From Eubacteriales bacterium (GTDB lineage: Bacteria; Bacillota; Clostridia; Lachnospirales; Lachnospiraceae), in assembly GCA_030524715.1 (NCBI GenBank), contig JAUNGB010000037.1:13053-46209 (forward strand): a stretch of 33,157 nt of DNA. Direction: 5' to 3'. A program made the translations under genes and the position numbers. A model generated the notes under the pieces. That model was not told where the DNA came from and searched no databases. It saw only the letters and a program-made list of their open reading frames with translations. Positions 21,911 through 30,714 of this stretch are shown here, piece by piece; positions within the stretch are counted from its first letter, which is position 1, and each line of letters starts with the position of its first letter.

Positions 21911-24331
21911 TTAATCTATTTTCAGGATCATTTCCAGAATTCTCTTTGCGCAGACTGCGATCTCAGCTCTGGTGATATATCCTTTTTCCAATGCTTCCTT
22001 CACTCTCTTGGGATACCCGTTTGCCATCTTGATATCGTTTCCTGCTTTTGTTTCACGGTAATGTTCTCCGTGTGTCCACCAGTCTGTGGTTACCATACCT
22101 TTATATCCCCATTCTCCGCGGAGGATCTCCGTAAGAATTTCTTTATTCTCTGACGCCTGCACCCCATTGATCAGGTTGTAGGAGGACATGATCGTATAAG
22201 GATCTGACTTTTTCACGATGATCTCAAACGCTTTCAGGTAAATCTCCCGGAGGGCGCGCTCAGATACACGGGAATCGCTGTCCTTGCGGTTGGTCTCTTT
22301 ATTGTTGCAGGCAAAGTGCTTCACGCTTGCTCCTACGTGCATGGACTGGATTCCACGTACCATAGCGGCTCCTGTCTCTCCGGCCACCAGCGGATCCTCG
22401 GAATAATATTCAAAGTTTCTTCCGCACAGAGGGCTTCTGTGGATATTAACCGCCGGGGTCAGCCAGATTCCGATATTATTTTCTTTTACCTCTTTTGCCC
22501 CCGCAGCGCCGATCTCTTCCACAAGCTGCGTATCCCAGGTACAGGCAAGCAAGGTTGCGCACGGCCATGCAGTGGTATTTACCCCGCATTCCGGAACGAT
22601 CCGAAGTCCTGCCGGGCCGTCTGCGGTCATCACATTCGGTACGCCGTACTCCGGCAGATTTCCCATACCGAACGTATTTGCAACCCCTGTATTTGGCTGT
22701 CCTCCGATCAGATGGATCAGATCCTCGTCACTTAACTGTGATACAAATTCATCCAGGGTAAGCTTCCCTTCTGCCACATCCAGAAGCTGCGGTCTTCCTG
22801 CCTCTTTAAGTTCCATAAAGGAAACCATCTGCTGCTCTCTTGCCCCTGGCATATAACCCTCAAGCTTTCTTTTATCCTGTCTGATAAGCCCCGGTTCTTC
22901 TGTTGGCTCATCCACAGGAAGCTCTTCATAGGAGCCGTCCGCAAGAAGACGTTTTGACAGCTTATGGGGAGCTCCCTGCCGGCTTAACTGCTCCGTTACG
23001 ATTACTTCATTTATGCGATAAATATAATCGATTTTTCCGGCATCCCGGACATTATTTCCCACATAAAAGACATACTCACCGGGCTCCAGCACATAAGCAG
23101 ACATACATACCTTCCCCAGATCGTCATAGGACGCCATGGAAGAGATCTCAAAGGAAAGGCTCATAATCTGGCTCTCGCCTGCCTGCAAAAGCCGCGTCTT
23201 TGCATAGGCTGCCAGCGCCCTGGCAGGTTTCCCGAGTTTTCCCTGGGGTGCGCCGTAATAAACCTGCACTACTTCTTTTCCTGCACGTTTTCCTGTATTT
23301 GTCACCTTTACCTGAAGCCGGATCTTACCGTCTCTCTCACCTGCTTCTATAGTACGGATATCAAAATCCGTGTAGGAAAGACCGTAACCAAACGGGTAAT
23401 TTACCTTCTCAGCAGCTCCCGGAAGCGTCTCAAAATAGCGGTAGCCTACATAAATATCTTCTGTATAATCCACATAGTGAACGGACTCATGGAAATTCTC
23501 TGTGGATGGATAATCCTCCAGAGACGCTGCATAAGTATCTACAAGCTTGCCGGACGGATTTACGTCGCCGCAGAGTACATCCGCCATGGCCAGCCCGCCT
23601 TCCATACCGCCCTGCCATGCCATCAGGACTGAGGATATCCTGTCGCAGTCTTTGAACCAGGTGGTATCCACCATACCTCCCACATTCATTACAACGATTA
23701 CATTGGCAAAATTTTCTTTTACCGTTTCGATCAGCGCGGCTTCACTGTTTGTAAGGCAGAAATCTCCGTTTTCGAAAATTTTGGCGCTCAGCTCGATCTG
23801 TTTCTTTTCATCCTCAAAAAGCTCATAGCCCTCGTCGTTGATCTCGCATTTTCTGTCCCAGCCTTCCCCGGAAAAACGGCAGACCGTAACAACTGCCGTA
23901 TCGGTAAATGCCTTTGCCTTTTCCAGAAGCTCTGCCGGCAGTTCCGGCTCTGTGGTCATGCCCGGAACAGCCCCTGCCTGATACTGTTTCTTCATTTCCC
24001 GGCTGTAAAATTCCGGCAGTTCATGGAGCAGGGAAACCTTTCCCTCTGCCTCTTTGATCTTCATTCCTTCATAAAGGTTCCGTATATACGCTACTGTGAC
24101 GTCGCCGCTTCCGCCGCCGCCCTTTACATAGTCGATGGTCCCTTTTCCAAACAGCGCCACACGTGCCCCGCCTGCAAGGGGCAGACATTCCTTTTCATTC
24201 TTAATAAGCACCATGCCTTCCCCTGCTGCTTTTCTGGAAAGGGCAATGTGCTCCTTGCATCCTGTCACTCTTCTTCCGTCTTTTCCCAACGGCAATACCG
24301 GCTGATATTTTACCCGCTGCCATTTTCCCAT
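21911..24331 (-). CDS. Glycoside hydrolase family 3 beta-glucosidase with reversed domain order
   Basis: An 806-residue GH3 enzyme in which the usual C-terminal sandwich domain comes first (about 25-320, ending in VLCGDVNPSGKLVDT and YPFGYGLSYTDF), followed by a fibronectin-III-like domain (about 335-430) and then the TIM-barrel catalytic domain (about 520-770). The barrel has GVPNVMTADGPAGLR, KHFACNN and MSSYNLINGV, with the nucleophile Asp near 750 in GMVTTDWW (usual SDW). This order is known from beta-glucosidases of Ruminococcus albus and Butyrivibrio. No signal peptide, so it is cytoplasmic and likely cleaves imported beta-glucosides. The start at 24331 has AAGGAGG nine bases upstream; the ATG at 24355 lies before that site. 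Confidence 0.92.
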   Translation of the reverse strand: MGKWQRVKYQPVLPLGKDGRRVTGCKEHIALSRKAAGEGMVLIKNEKECLPLAGGARVALFGKGTIDYVKGGGGSGDVTVAYIRNLYEGMKIKEAEGKVSLLHELPEFYSREMKKQYQAGAVPGMTTEPELPAELLEKAKAFTDTAVVTVCRFSGEGWDRKCEINDEGYELFEDEKKQIELSAKIFENGDFCLTNSEAALIETVKENFANVIVVMNVGGMVDTTWFKDCDRISSVLMAWQGGMEGGLAMADVLCGDVNPSGKLVDTYAASLEDYPSTENFHESVHYVDYTEDIYVGYRYFETLPGAAEKVNYPFGYGLSYTDFDIRTIEAGERDGKIRLQVKVTNTGKRAGKEVVQVYYGAPQGKLGKPARALAAYAKTRLLQAGESQIMSLSFEISSMASYDDLGKVCMSAYVLEPGEYVFYVGNNVRDAGKIDYIYRINEVIVTEQLSRQGAPHKLSKRLLADGSYEELPVDEPTEEPGLIRQDKRKLEGYMPGAREQQMVSFMELKEAGRPQLLDVAEGKLTLDEFVSQLSDEDLIHLIGGQPNTGVANTFGMGNLPEYGVPNVMTADGPAGLRIVPECGVNTTAWPCATLLACTWDTQLVEEIGAAGAKEVKENNIGIWLTPAVNIHRSPLCGRNFEYYSEDPLVAGETGAAMVRGIQSMHVGASVKHFACNNKETNRKDSDSRVSERALREIYLKAFEIIVKKSDPYTIMSSYNLINGVQASENKEILTEILRGEWGYKGMVTTDWWTHGEHYRETKAGNDIKMANGYPKRVKEALEKGYITRAEIAVCAKRILEMILKID

Positions 24332-24360
24332 GCTTTCGTACCTCCTTGTTCTCATATAAG

Positions 24361-24545
24361 ATTCAAGACTCGCTCGCGAGTCTTGGTGCGGGATTCAGGT
24401 CAGCTACGCTGACATAATTCCAAACCGAATCCCTGCACATCCTCGCGGAACGTATATCAGATGGGGGATTGAATCCCGCCACTGATACAAATTCGTTACT
24501 CACCGCCTATAGAGGCGGGAGTCATCCCACATCTGATATATGCTC
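24361..24545. repeat. Mosaic intergenic repeat element (families B, A and C)
   Basis: This 185-bp block upstream of the GH3 gene joins three repeat units found singly elsewhere: B at 24361-24393 (also 10148-10180), A at 24388-24433 (also 1745-1790) and C at 24515-24539 (also 10175-10199). Its right half is a large imperfect inverted repeat: 24452-24479 (TATATCAGATG through CCCGCC) pairs with 24513-24540 around a 33-nt centre. The centre resembles 8066-8121. No open frame or transposase is present. Confidence 0.8.
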
Positions 24546-24702
24546 ATGAACGCCCAAAACGGGATAACCCTGCTGATTACCCCGTCCTTCATATTTTCAT
24601 AAGAGCATTCATTCCTGCTTTTTATTGATATGGTTTATTGTATCGCATAAGCGCTGTGAAATCAAGCGCCGGAAGATTTTTTCCTGAATTCCTGACAGTT
24701 AT

Positions 24703-24757
24703 ACATTATTAGCCCATAGCCCTACCCAATGCAAGGCCTGAGAGTAAACAGTAACAA
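24703..24757. repeat. Dispersed hairpin repeat, family D (copy 3)
   Basis: On the minus strand it reads TTACTGTTTACTCTCAGGCC, then TTGCATTGGG and GGGCTAATAATG, matching the layout of the copies at 5676-5727 and 11799-11857. It lies just upstream of the promoter at 24770. The stretch 24546-24702 between the two repeats shows nothing recognisable. Confidence 0.5.
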
Positions 24758-24769
24758 AATATGTTCAGT

Positions 24770-24798
24770 TTGACAAAACCGTGCCTGTAGGTTATAGT
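24770..24798 (+). promoter_or_regulatory. Promoter for the CmpB-type protein / dipeptidase operon
   Basis: A perfect TTGACA (24770-24775), 17-bp spacer and TATAGT (24793-24798). Transcription would begin near 24805, giving a leader of about 80 nt with a small CTGCC/GGCAG hairpin. Confidence 0.78.
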
Positions 24799-24887
24799 TT
24801 ACATCAGACGCATGATATTCCTGCCCTTGAACGGCAGCGATCAACACATTTTGACAACGCTCACCAAAGATAAAGAGGACAACAATC

Positions 24888-26183
24888 ATGGTATATACCG
24901 GATATGAAATTTTGTGGCTGTTTTTTGTTTATTCATTTTTGGGGTGGATACTGGAAACAGTAACGGCAGCAGCAAAGCAAAAACGCTTTGTAAACAGAGG
25001 ATTGGTCAACGCGCCCCTCTGCGTGATCTATGGAATCGGCGCAGTACTGATCACCGTATTTTGCCAGGAATTGACAGGCTTCTGGCTGTTTGCTTATTCC
25101 GTAATCCTCTCTACCGTACTTGAATGGACAGCCGGACATCTCATAGAACTGATATACCACGAACGGTGGTGGGATTATTCCCAGATGCGCTGGAACATAG
25201 ACGGATATGTATGCGCCGCGGTGTCGGCTTTCTGGGGTATTTTAGCCGTACTGATGATGAAATGGGGAAATCCTCTTTTCATTCATCTCTTTGGCATCAT
25301 ACCGGAAATTCCGGGTATGGTTCTTATTCTGTCGCTTTTGATCCTCCTTGGAATCGATATGGGCGCTACCCTGATCGTCATCTCCGGACGCAGCAAACGG
25401 ATCCGGCAATGGAAGGCCGTGGATTTATGGCTGACCCATATCAGCACCCGCTTCGGCCAAAAGATCTATTCTATGGTAAACGCACGTATCCGGCGCGCAT
25501 ACCCCGTGGCTGACGCCCGGGAACTCGAAAAAGCTGTGCCGGACGTTTTTGCCTATGGCTGCTGTTTTGATAAAATCGTATGGCTTTTTATTCTGGGAGC
25601 GTTTCTGGGAGATTTTACAGAAACCATTTTTTGCAGAATCACTGTCGGTGTCTGGATGAGCCGGAGCAGCGTAGTCTGGGGGCCCTTCAGTATTGTCTGG
25701 GGGATTGCCATCGCGGCAGCCACCGTACTTCTGTACAAATACCGGGATCGTTCCGACGGATTCCTGTTTGTTGCCGGAACCTGCCTTGGAGGCGCATATG
25801 AATATTTTTGCAGTGTTTTTACTGAACTTGTTTTCGGAAAGGTCTTTTGGGATTACAGTAATATCCCTTTTAACCTCGGCGGGCGCATTAACCTTTTATA
25901 CTGCTTTTTCTGGGGAATCGCCGCGGTTATCTGGATAAAAGCCCTGTATCCCGGATTATCCCGGCTGATAGAAAAGGTTCCCATAAAAACAGGGAAGCTC
26001 CTTACCTGGATATTTATTATTTTCATGTCGCTCAATATGATCGTATCCTGCATGGCCCTTGTCAGAAGCGACCAGCGCGCTCAGGGCATTGAAGCCCAAC
26101 ACGGATGGCAGAAGACAATGGATGAAAGATTTGACGACGAGAGGCTTCAAAAAATTTACCCCAATGCATTAACACCGAAATAA
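24888..26183 (+). CDS. CmpB-type putative ABC transporter permease, duplicated domain
   Basis: A 431-residue polytopic membrane protein with two copies of the PF06541-type (ABC_trans_CmpB) domain. Repeat 1 spans about 8-150 (FLGWILETV, RFVNRGLVNAPLC, LEWTAGHLIEL, WWDYS, FWGI). Repeat 2 spans about 225-350 (FLGDFTETIF, SRSSVVWGPFSIVWG, YEYFCSVFTEL, FWDYS, FWGI). A charged segment (about 165-215) joins them. The C-terminal tail after the last helix is soluble. The name implies a transporter, but the family's activity has not been shown and no ATPase gene is adjacent. It leads an operon with the dipeptidase 31 bp downstream. Confidence 0.85.
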   Translation: MVYTGYEILWLFFVYSFLGWILETVTAAAKQKRFVNRGLVNAPLCVIYGIGAVLITVFCQELTGFWLFAYSVILSTVLEWTAGHLIELIYHERWWDYSQMRWNIDGYVCAAVSAFWGILAVLMMKWGNPLFIHLFGIIPEIPGMVLILSLLILLGIDMGATLIVISGRSKRIRQWKAVDLWLTHISTRFGQKIYSMVNARIRRAYPVADARELEKAVPDVFAYGCCFDKIVWLFILGAFLGDFTETIFCRITVGVWMSRSSVVWGPFSIVWGIAIAAATVLLYKYRDRSDGFLFVAGTCLGGAYEYFCSVFTELVFGKVFWDYSNIPFNLGGRINLLYCFFWGIAAVIWIKALYPGLSRLIEKVPIKTGKLLTWIFIIFMSLNMIVSCMALVRSDQRAQGIEAQHGWQKTMDERFDDERLQKIYPNALTPK

Positions 26184-26214
26184 CAGAATCGAAGATATAA
26201 AAAGAGGATATAGA

Positions 26215-27177
26215 ATGAAAGTAATCGACCTACACTGTGATACACTTCTCAAATTAAACAAAGAGGGAAATCTGAAAAATGCCAAAGGAATGATAACTTT
26301 GGACGGGCTGAAAAAGGGCCAGGTTGCCGTTCAGTGTTTCGCGGATTTTGTACCCACAGGAATCTTCCCAAAGAGAATCCGAACAATCGCCTCAGAACGG
26401 ATGTTCCAGACTCTGTACAAAAGATATCTTGCAATGATGGAGCGGTATCCCGATGAGCTTCTTCCTATTCTTTCGTCAGAGGATATCCAACGGGCAGAAA
26501 GGGAGCAGAAAATCGGCGTGCTGCTCACTATAGAAGACGGCGGAGTGATCGGGGATAAGCTGGAAAATCTGAAGAAATTTTATAACATGGGCGTCCGGCT
26601 GGTCACTCTTACCTGGAACCACCCCAACTTTATCGGCTATCCCAACAGCAGCGACCCGAATCTTATGAAGCTTGGCCTGACCGATTTTGGGAGAAGCGCC
26701 GTCAGGGAAATGGAACGGCTGGGAATCATTGTAGACATTTCCCATGTATCGGACGGAGTATTTTATGACGTGGCTGAAATTGCCGAAAAGCCGTTTATTG
26801 CCAGCCATTCCAATTCCAGGGCTGTCTGCGGCCATCCCCGCAATATGAGTGATGAAATGATACGGATCCTCGCTGATAAAGGCGGAATCATGGGACTGAA
26901 CCTCTGCCCTGTATTCCTTAAGGAAGGCAGCAGGGAAAGCAGGGTAGAAGAGATGGTTTCCCATATACTGCATATCCGCAACACAGGCGGCAGCGAAGTT
27001 CTTGCTCTTGGAAGCGATTTTGACGGCATCACCGGCGATCTGGAAATCAAGGGACCGCAGGACTGGGAGCTGCTCTATCATGCCCTGAAGAAAAAAGGCA
27101 TGACAGAAAGGGAACTTGAACAGATGTGGTACGGAAATGCCAGACGGGTTATCACAGAACTTTTAAATGCAGATTAG
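26215..27177 (+). CDS. Membrane-dipeptidase family (M19) metallopeptidase
   Basis: A 320-residue M19 dipeptidase, a zinc enzyme that cleaves dipeptides, including those with a D-residue at the C-terminal position. Metal ligands and active-site residues fit the family: HCD (His7, Asp9), Glu107 in TIEDGG, His177 in DISHVSD, His198 in ASHSNSRAVCGHPRN and Asp268 in GSDFDGI. No signal peptide, so it is probably cytoplasmic. AGAGGA precedes the ATG. It is the second gene of the operon with the CmpB-type protein, which may hint at peptide handling, though that link is inference. Confidence 0.92.
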   Translation: MKVIDLHCDTLLKLNKEGNLKNAKGMITLDGLKKGQVAVQCFADFVPTGIFPKRIRTIASERMFQTLYKRYLAMMERYPDELLPILSSEDIQRAEREQKIGVLLTIEDGGVIGDKLENLKKFYNMGVRLVTLTWNHPNFIGYPNSSDPNLMKLGLTDFGRSAVREMERLGIIVDISHVSDGVFYDVAEIAEKPFIASHSNSRAVCGHPRNMSDEMIRILADKGGIMGLNLCPVFLKEGSRESRVEEMVSHILHIRNTGGSEVLALGSDFDGITGDLEIKGPQDWELLYHALKKKGMTERELEQMWYGNARRVITELLNAD

Positions 27178-27184
27178 TATGTAA

Positions 27185-27213
27185 CAAAGCGGAATGCGAA
27201 TGTCTCGCTTTAC
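27185..27213. repeat. Hairpin repeat, family E (copy 2, inverted)
   Basis: On the minus strand GTAAAGCG, A, GACATTCGCAT, TCCGCTTTG. It starts 8 bp past the dipeptidase stop, as copy 1 follows the symporter stop. AAAGCG and CGCTTT pair. Confidence 0.65.
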
Positions 27214-27242
27214 TGCCTCCGGCAAATCATAAAATAATAGCA

Positions 27243-27296
27243 GGGTCCCAAGAGCATATTTGCCATGGCTGCAGGGCAAATATGACCTTGGAACCC
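27243..27296. terminator. Long inverted repeat between convergent dipeptidase and ftsH genes
   Basis: Arms of 22 bases (27243-27264 and 27275-27296) pair at 19 of 22 positions around a 10-nt loop. On the minus strand it follows the ftsH stop by about 8 bp and is followed by TGCTATTATTTTATG, a partial U-tract. It probably ends ftsH transcription and may act in both directions. Confidence 0.6.
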
Positions 27297-27304
27297 ATTC
27301 ATAC

Positions 27305-29134
27305 TTAGCGGTTCAGGATTTCCATAAATTCCTCTCCGGTAATCGTCTCTTTTTCAATCAGATATTCCGCAAGCTCATGGAGCTTCGCCTCATTTTCGCG
27401 CAGGATCCTGTCTGCCTTCGCACGTGCGGTTTTTACTACCTGCATAACCTGCTCATCAATTTTGGCTGCTGTCGTCTCAGAGCATGCCAGCGACGTATCT
27501 CCGCCTAAATACTGATTCGTCACCGTTTCCAGCGCCACCATTCCGAAATCATCGCTCATGCCATATCTGGATACCATTCCTCTCGCCAGCTTTGTGGCCT
27601 GCTCAATATCGTTTGACGCCCCGGTGGTTATGCTGCCGAAGATCAGTTGCTCTGCTGCCTGTCCGCCTGTATATGTGGCGATCTTATTCTCAATCTCTTC
27701 TTTACTCATCAGGAAATGCTCGCCTTCATCCACCTGCATGGTATATCCCAAAGCCCCGGATGTCCTGGGGACGATGGTGATTTTTGTAACAGGCGCTGAA
27801 TTGCTCTGCTTTGCCGCTACCAAAGCATGCCCGATCTCGTGATATGAAACGATTCTCCGTTCTTTTTCTGACATAACCGCATTTTTTCTTTGATAACCGG
27901 CAATTACGGTTTCCACACTTTCTTCCAGATCAGCCTGCGTTACTGTCTCCCGTCCCATACGTACCGCCCGCAGGGCTGCCTCGTTGATCATATTCGCCAG
28001 TTCCGCGCCGGATGCGCCGGAAGTCGCCCTTGCGATCGGCATAAAATCCACATCCGAATCAAGCCGGACATTTTTCGCATGAACTTTTAAGATTGCTATA
28101 CGCCCCTGAAGATCCGGAAGCTGAACCGGAACCCGTCTGTCAAAACGCCCCGGCCTTAACAGCGCCGGATCCAGAGATTCCGGACGGTTGGTAGCGCCCA
28201 GAATTACAACGCCCTTCTTTGCGTCAAATCCGTCCATCTCCGCCAGCAGCTGGTTTAAAGTCTGTTCTCTTTCATCATTGCCGCCCATACCGCCGTTATC
28301 ACGCTTTTTTCCTATGGTGTCTATTTCATCAATAAAGATGATACAAGGCGCTTTTTCGTTTGCCTGCTTAAATAAATCCCTTACCTTCGCAGCTCCCATA
28401 CCTACGAACATTTCTACAAAATCAGAACCGGAGATTGAAAAAAACGGCACGTGCGCTTCTCCGGCAACCGCCTTTGCAAGCAATGTTTTACCGGTTCCGG
28501 GAGGTCCTACAAGCAGCGCTCCCTTCGGAAGCTTTGCTCCGATTTTGGAATATTTGTCCGGATTATGTAAGAAATCCACGATTTCCGTCAACGCCTCTTT
28601 CGCTTCATCCTGCCCCGCTACATCATCAAAGGTTTTTCCAGTTTCCGTTTCCGCATAAATCTTCGCGTTTGATTTTCCAAAGCTCATTGCATTTCCCGGC
28701 ATATTGCCGCCTCTCTTCTGCAGCATCCGGAACATCAACTGGCCTGCGCCAAAGAAAAGCACGATCGGCAACAGCCATGTCAGGATAAATGACAGAAGCG
28801 GGGAATTCTGTGTGGGGATTTCTGCTCCGAATTCCACATCCGCCTCTTCCAGTCTCTCCCTTAAGCCCTCGTCAGGGAAAATTCCTGTCTTATAATATCC
28901 GACTTTTCCATCTTCCTCTGTCACAAAAATGATCCTGTTATTTTCCTCTTCCATTTCTACCTGCGTAACGATCCCTTCGTCCACCATCTCAAGAAAGGTG
29001 TTATAACCCACCTGCTTTATTCCGGACTGGAGAATGGAAGGGAATAATAATGCATTTAACAGCATTACGACCAAAACCGCTATGGCATAATAATAATATA
29101 ATGGTTTCTTATTTGGTTTATCCTGTTTAATCAT
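27305..29134 (-). CDS. ftsH: ATP-dependent zinc metalloprotease FtsH
   Basis: A 609-residue membrane AAA+ protease. Two transmembrane helices (about 14-34 and 112-136) flank an external domain. The AAA module has Walker A GPPGTGKT (210-217), Walker [10 protein letters not shown] (264-272), the SRH with [21 protein letters not shown] (about 314-334), and the zinc site HEIGH (432-436) with the third ligand Asp509. All catalytic elements are intact. The length is slightly short because the C-terminal tail is brief. The ATG has GGAGG six bases upstream, and the gene overlaps the preceding zinc-ribbon gene by 8 bp. The neighbourhood is not the usual hpt/tilS region, so this may be a second FtsH copy in the genome, which is a guess. 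Confidence 0.95.
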   Translation of the reverse strand: MIKQDKPNKKPLYYYYAIAVLVVMLLNALLFPSILQSGIKQVGYNTFLEMVDEGIVTQVEMEEENNRIIFVTEEDGKVGYYKTGIFPDEGLRERLEEADVEFGAEIPTQNSPLLSFILTWLLPIVLFFGAGQLMFRMLQKRGGNMPGNAMSFGKSNAKIYAETETGKTFDDVAGQDEAKEALTEIVDFLHNPDKYSKIGAKLPKGALLVGPPGTGKTLLAKAVAGEAHVPFFSISGSDFVEMFVGMGAAKVRDLFKQANEKAPCIIFIDEIDTIGKKRDNGGMGGNDEREQTLNQLLAEMDGFDAKKGVVILGATNRPESLDPALLRPGRFDRRVPVQLPDLQGRIAILKVHAKNVRLDSDVDFMPIARATSGASGAELANMINEAALRAVRMGRETVTQADLEESVETVIAGYQRKNAVMSEKERRIVSYHEIGHALVAAKQSNSAPVTKITIVPRTSGALGYTMQVDEGEHFLMSKEEIENKIATYTGGQAAEQLIFGSITTGASNDIEQATKLARGMVSRYGMSDDFGMVALETVTNQYLGGDTSLACSETTAAKIDEQVMQVVKTARAKADRILRENEAKLHELAEYLIEKETITGEEFMEILNR

Positions 29135-29438
29135 CAGCTACCTCCCGCTTCTTTTTTTCTAACTTTTTCCCACATCTGTTACAATAAATACTTTCAGGCT
29201 CATTATACTGATAACAGTACGGACATCGAATCTCTCCTTTTACTTTCACCAGCTCTTTTTTTACTTTAATGACCTGATCTGTCAACTGGTCGATCTCTTT
29301 GTTCTCTCTCTCGAGTTTTTCCAGAACGAATCTCCCTACGTCACAGTATTTTTCCAATAATTCCTGTTCCATATGATCCAACTGCTTCGTAAGCCGTTCA
29401 ATCTCCTGCTCCCGTTCCTCCAAAGCTCTATCCTCCAA
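29127..29438 (-). CDS. Coiled-coil / zinc-ribbon small protein coupled to ftsH
   Basis: A 103-residue protein that I do not recognise as a named family. Residues about 5-68 are a charged, heptad-like coiled coil rich in Glu, Lys and Leu. Residues about 72-89 form a zinc ribbon with CPYC (72-75) and CNRC (86-89), and a basic tail follows. The start is a TTG at 29438 with AGGAGG eight bases upstream. An ATG 4 bases upstream opens only a four-codon frame in another phase. The 3' end overlaps the ftsH ATG by 8 bp, so translation is coupled. I infer an adaptor or regulator of this FtsH; that is not shown by sequence. Confidence 0.8.
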   Translation of the reverse strand: MEDRALEEREQEIERLTKQLDHMEQELLEKYCDVGRFVLEKLERENKEIDQLTDQVIKVKKELVKVKGEIRCPYCYQYNEPESIYCNRCGKKLEKKKREVADD

Positions 29439-29492
29439 CCATATCTCCTCCTTTCTGCTATGAAACCTGAATGCAGATATGCATTTTCCCGG

Positions 29493-29556
29493 GTAAAGCG
29501 GACATTCGTATGCCGCTTTGCCGCATGCTCATAACTGCGCGGCTTGTCCGCTTTAC
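29493..29556. repeat. Hairpin repeat, family E (copy 3), extended inverted repeat
   Basis: 29493-29520 matches copy 1 at 10027-10053. Here GTAAAGCGGACA (29493-29504) also pairs perfectly with TGTCCGCTTTAC (29545-29556), and GCCGC pairs with GCGGC inside. It lies upstream of the zinc-ribbon/ftsH operon. A promoter for that operon was not confidently found in 29440-29620. Confidence 0.7.
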
Positions 29557-29623
29557 TCCTGGCTGATAATTCAAGTATAATAAAAATTTCTTCCTGCGGA
29601 CAAAACACATTTTGAAATATGTC

Positions 29624-29656
29624 TATTAAAAAGAGAGCCGGCTGCCCGGCTCTCCT
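29624..29656 (-). terminator. Intrinsic terminator of the AraC-family gene
   Basis: GAGAGCCGG (29633-29641), loop CTGC and CCGGCTCTC (29646-29654) form a perfect 9-bp GC-rich stem. On the minus strand it is followed by TTTTTAATAG. It is about 28 bp past the stop of the regulator gene. Confidence 0.85.
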
Positions 29657-29682
29657 ACAAAATCTGTTTACTCTGTACCTTG

Positions 29683-30537
29683 TCACTTTTCTTTTACAGG
29701 AATCCACACTTCTGTATAATACTCCTGATCCTGCATCCCCATCTTAAAATCTTCCGGATTGCTGTAATATTCGATATTATATCCTTCGGCGATCTCATAG
29801 GAGCTTGCAGGCAGCCACTCTGAAAAAATCCTCCGGTTTACTTCCTGCAATGGAAGCGGCATCGGACCACGGCACGGAAATACCGCCCAGGTATGCTCCT
29901 TGATTTCATGCACATCCAGCTTTTTGGCCTCGGCCTGCCCTGCGTCATAATCGTCCGCGATCATGTAACGGAACTCATTGCCAGCCATCTCTTCATCAAA
30001 ACATACTCCGTACATTCCCATCACTGGTCTTTCTTCCGGCTGCATAAAGATTTCTGTCCAGAACTGCGGTACTTCCGCATTTGCGTTCTCATAGGAAAAA
30101 TTTCTGGTAATTCCCATAACCTTAAATCCCGGTTTCTTTTCGATTCTGTACTCCATGGTACTACCTCCGTCTAATGTTAATTTGATATGCAGCGGAGCAA
30201 ATGATTTCAGCATCGCGCCGCCGCGCCTCACATCAGTTGGAGTGCTTCCGTGGAATCGTGTAAACGCCCTGGTAAAGCTATCCGGAGAATCATAGCCATA
30301 TTTCATCGCAAGGTCGATCACCTTCACATCCGATGAAAGAAGTTCTTCCCCGGCGATAGATAATCTTCTCATGCGAACATATTCTCCGACGGTATGTCCG
30401 CAGAGCATGGAAAAACCTCTCTGGAAGTAAAATGCGGATATATTTACTTCCCCGGCAATCCTGCCCGCCGTCAGATCTTCGGTTATGTTCCCTTCAATGT
30501 AAGCAATGGCATCTTCAATGATCTTTGCCCAGTTCAT
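29683..30537 (-). CDS. AraC-family regulator with GyrI-like effector domain
   Basis: A 284-residue regulator with an N-terminal AraC DNA-binding region of two HTH motifs (about 8-105; AGRIAGEVNISAFYFQRGFSML and YGYDSPDSFTRAFTRFHGSTPTD) and a C-terminal GyrI-like/effector-binding domain (about 125-284; YRIEKKPGFKVMGITRNF at its start). This Rob/SoxS-like layout is common in multidrug or small-molecule sensors. The ATG has GGAGG seven bases upstream. An extended -10 (TGCTATACT) lies about 25 bp before that on the minus strand. Target genes are not evident; it sits alone between terminator and promoter. Confidence 0.9.
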   Translation of the reverse strand: MNWAKIIEDAIAYIEGNITEDLTAGRIAGEVNISAFYFQRGFSMLCGHTVGEYVRMRRLSIAGEELLSSDVKVIDLAMKYGYDSPDSFTRAFTRFHGSTPTDVRRGGAMLKSFAPLHIKLTLDGGSTMEYRIEKKPGFKVMGITRNFSYENANAEVPQFWTEIFMQPEERPVMGMYGVCFDEEMAGNEFRYMIADDYDAGQAEAKKLDVHEIKEHTWAVFPCRGPMPLPLQEVNRRIFSEWLPASSYEIAEGYNIEYYSNPEDFKMGMQDQEYYTEVWIPVKEK

Positions 30538-30714
30538 CTGGTCACCTCCAACTTGATTGTGCTTTCAGTATAGCATTCCCGCCCGGAGGCTTCCCGACAA
30601 TAACTGCTCACTTTTGTCCTGACTTATACTGCATCTTTCTTATCACAGTAAATCTGAATCGCCTTATGGACAAATTCTGCCATCGCTGACTGTTTACGTT
30701 AAACATACTTGAAT

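Noticed and set aside
30560-30640. Possible fourth copy of the family D repeat
   Set aside because: Only a short resemblance to the GTGAACAGTAA part is seen and no paired core; too weak to call.
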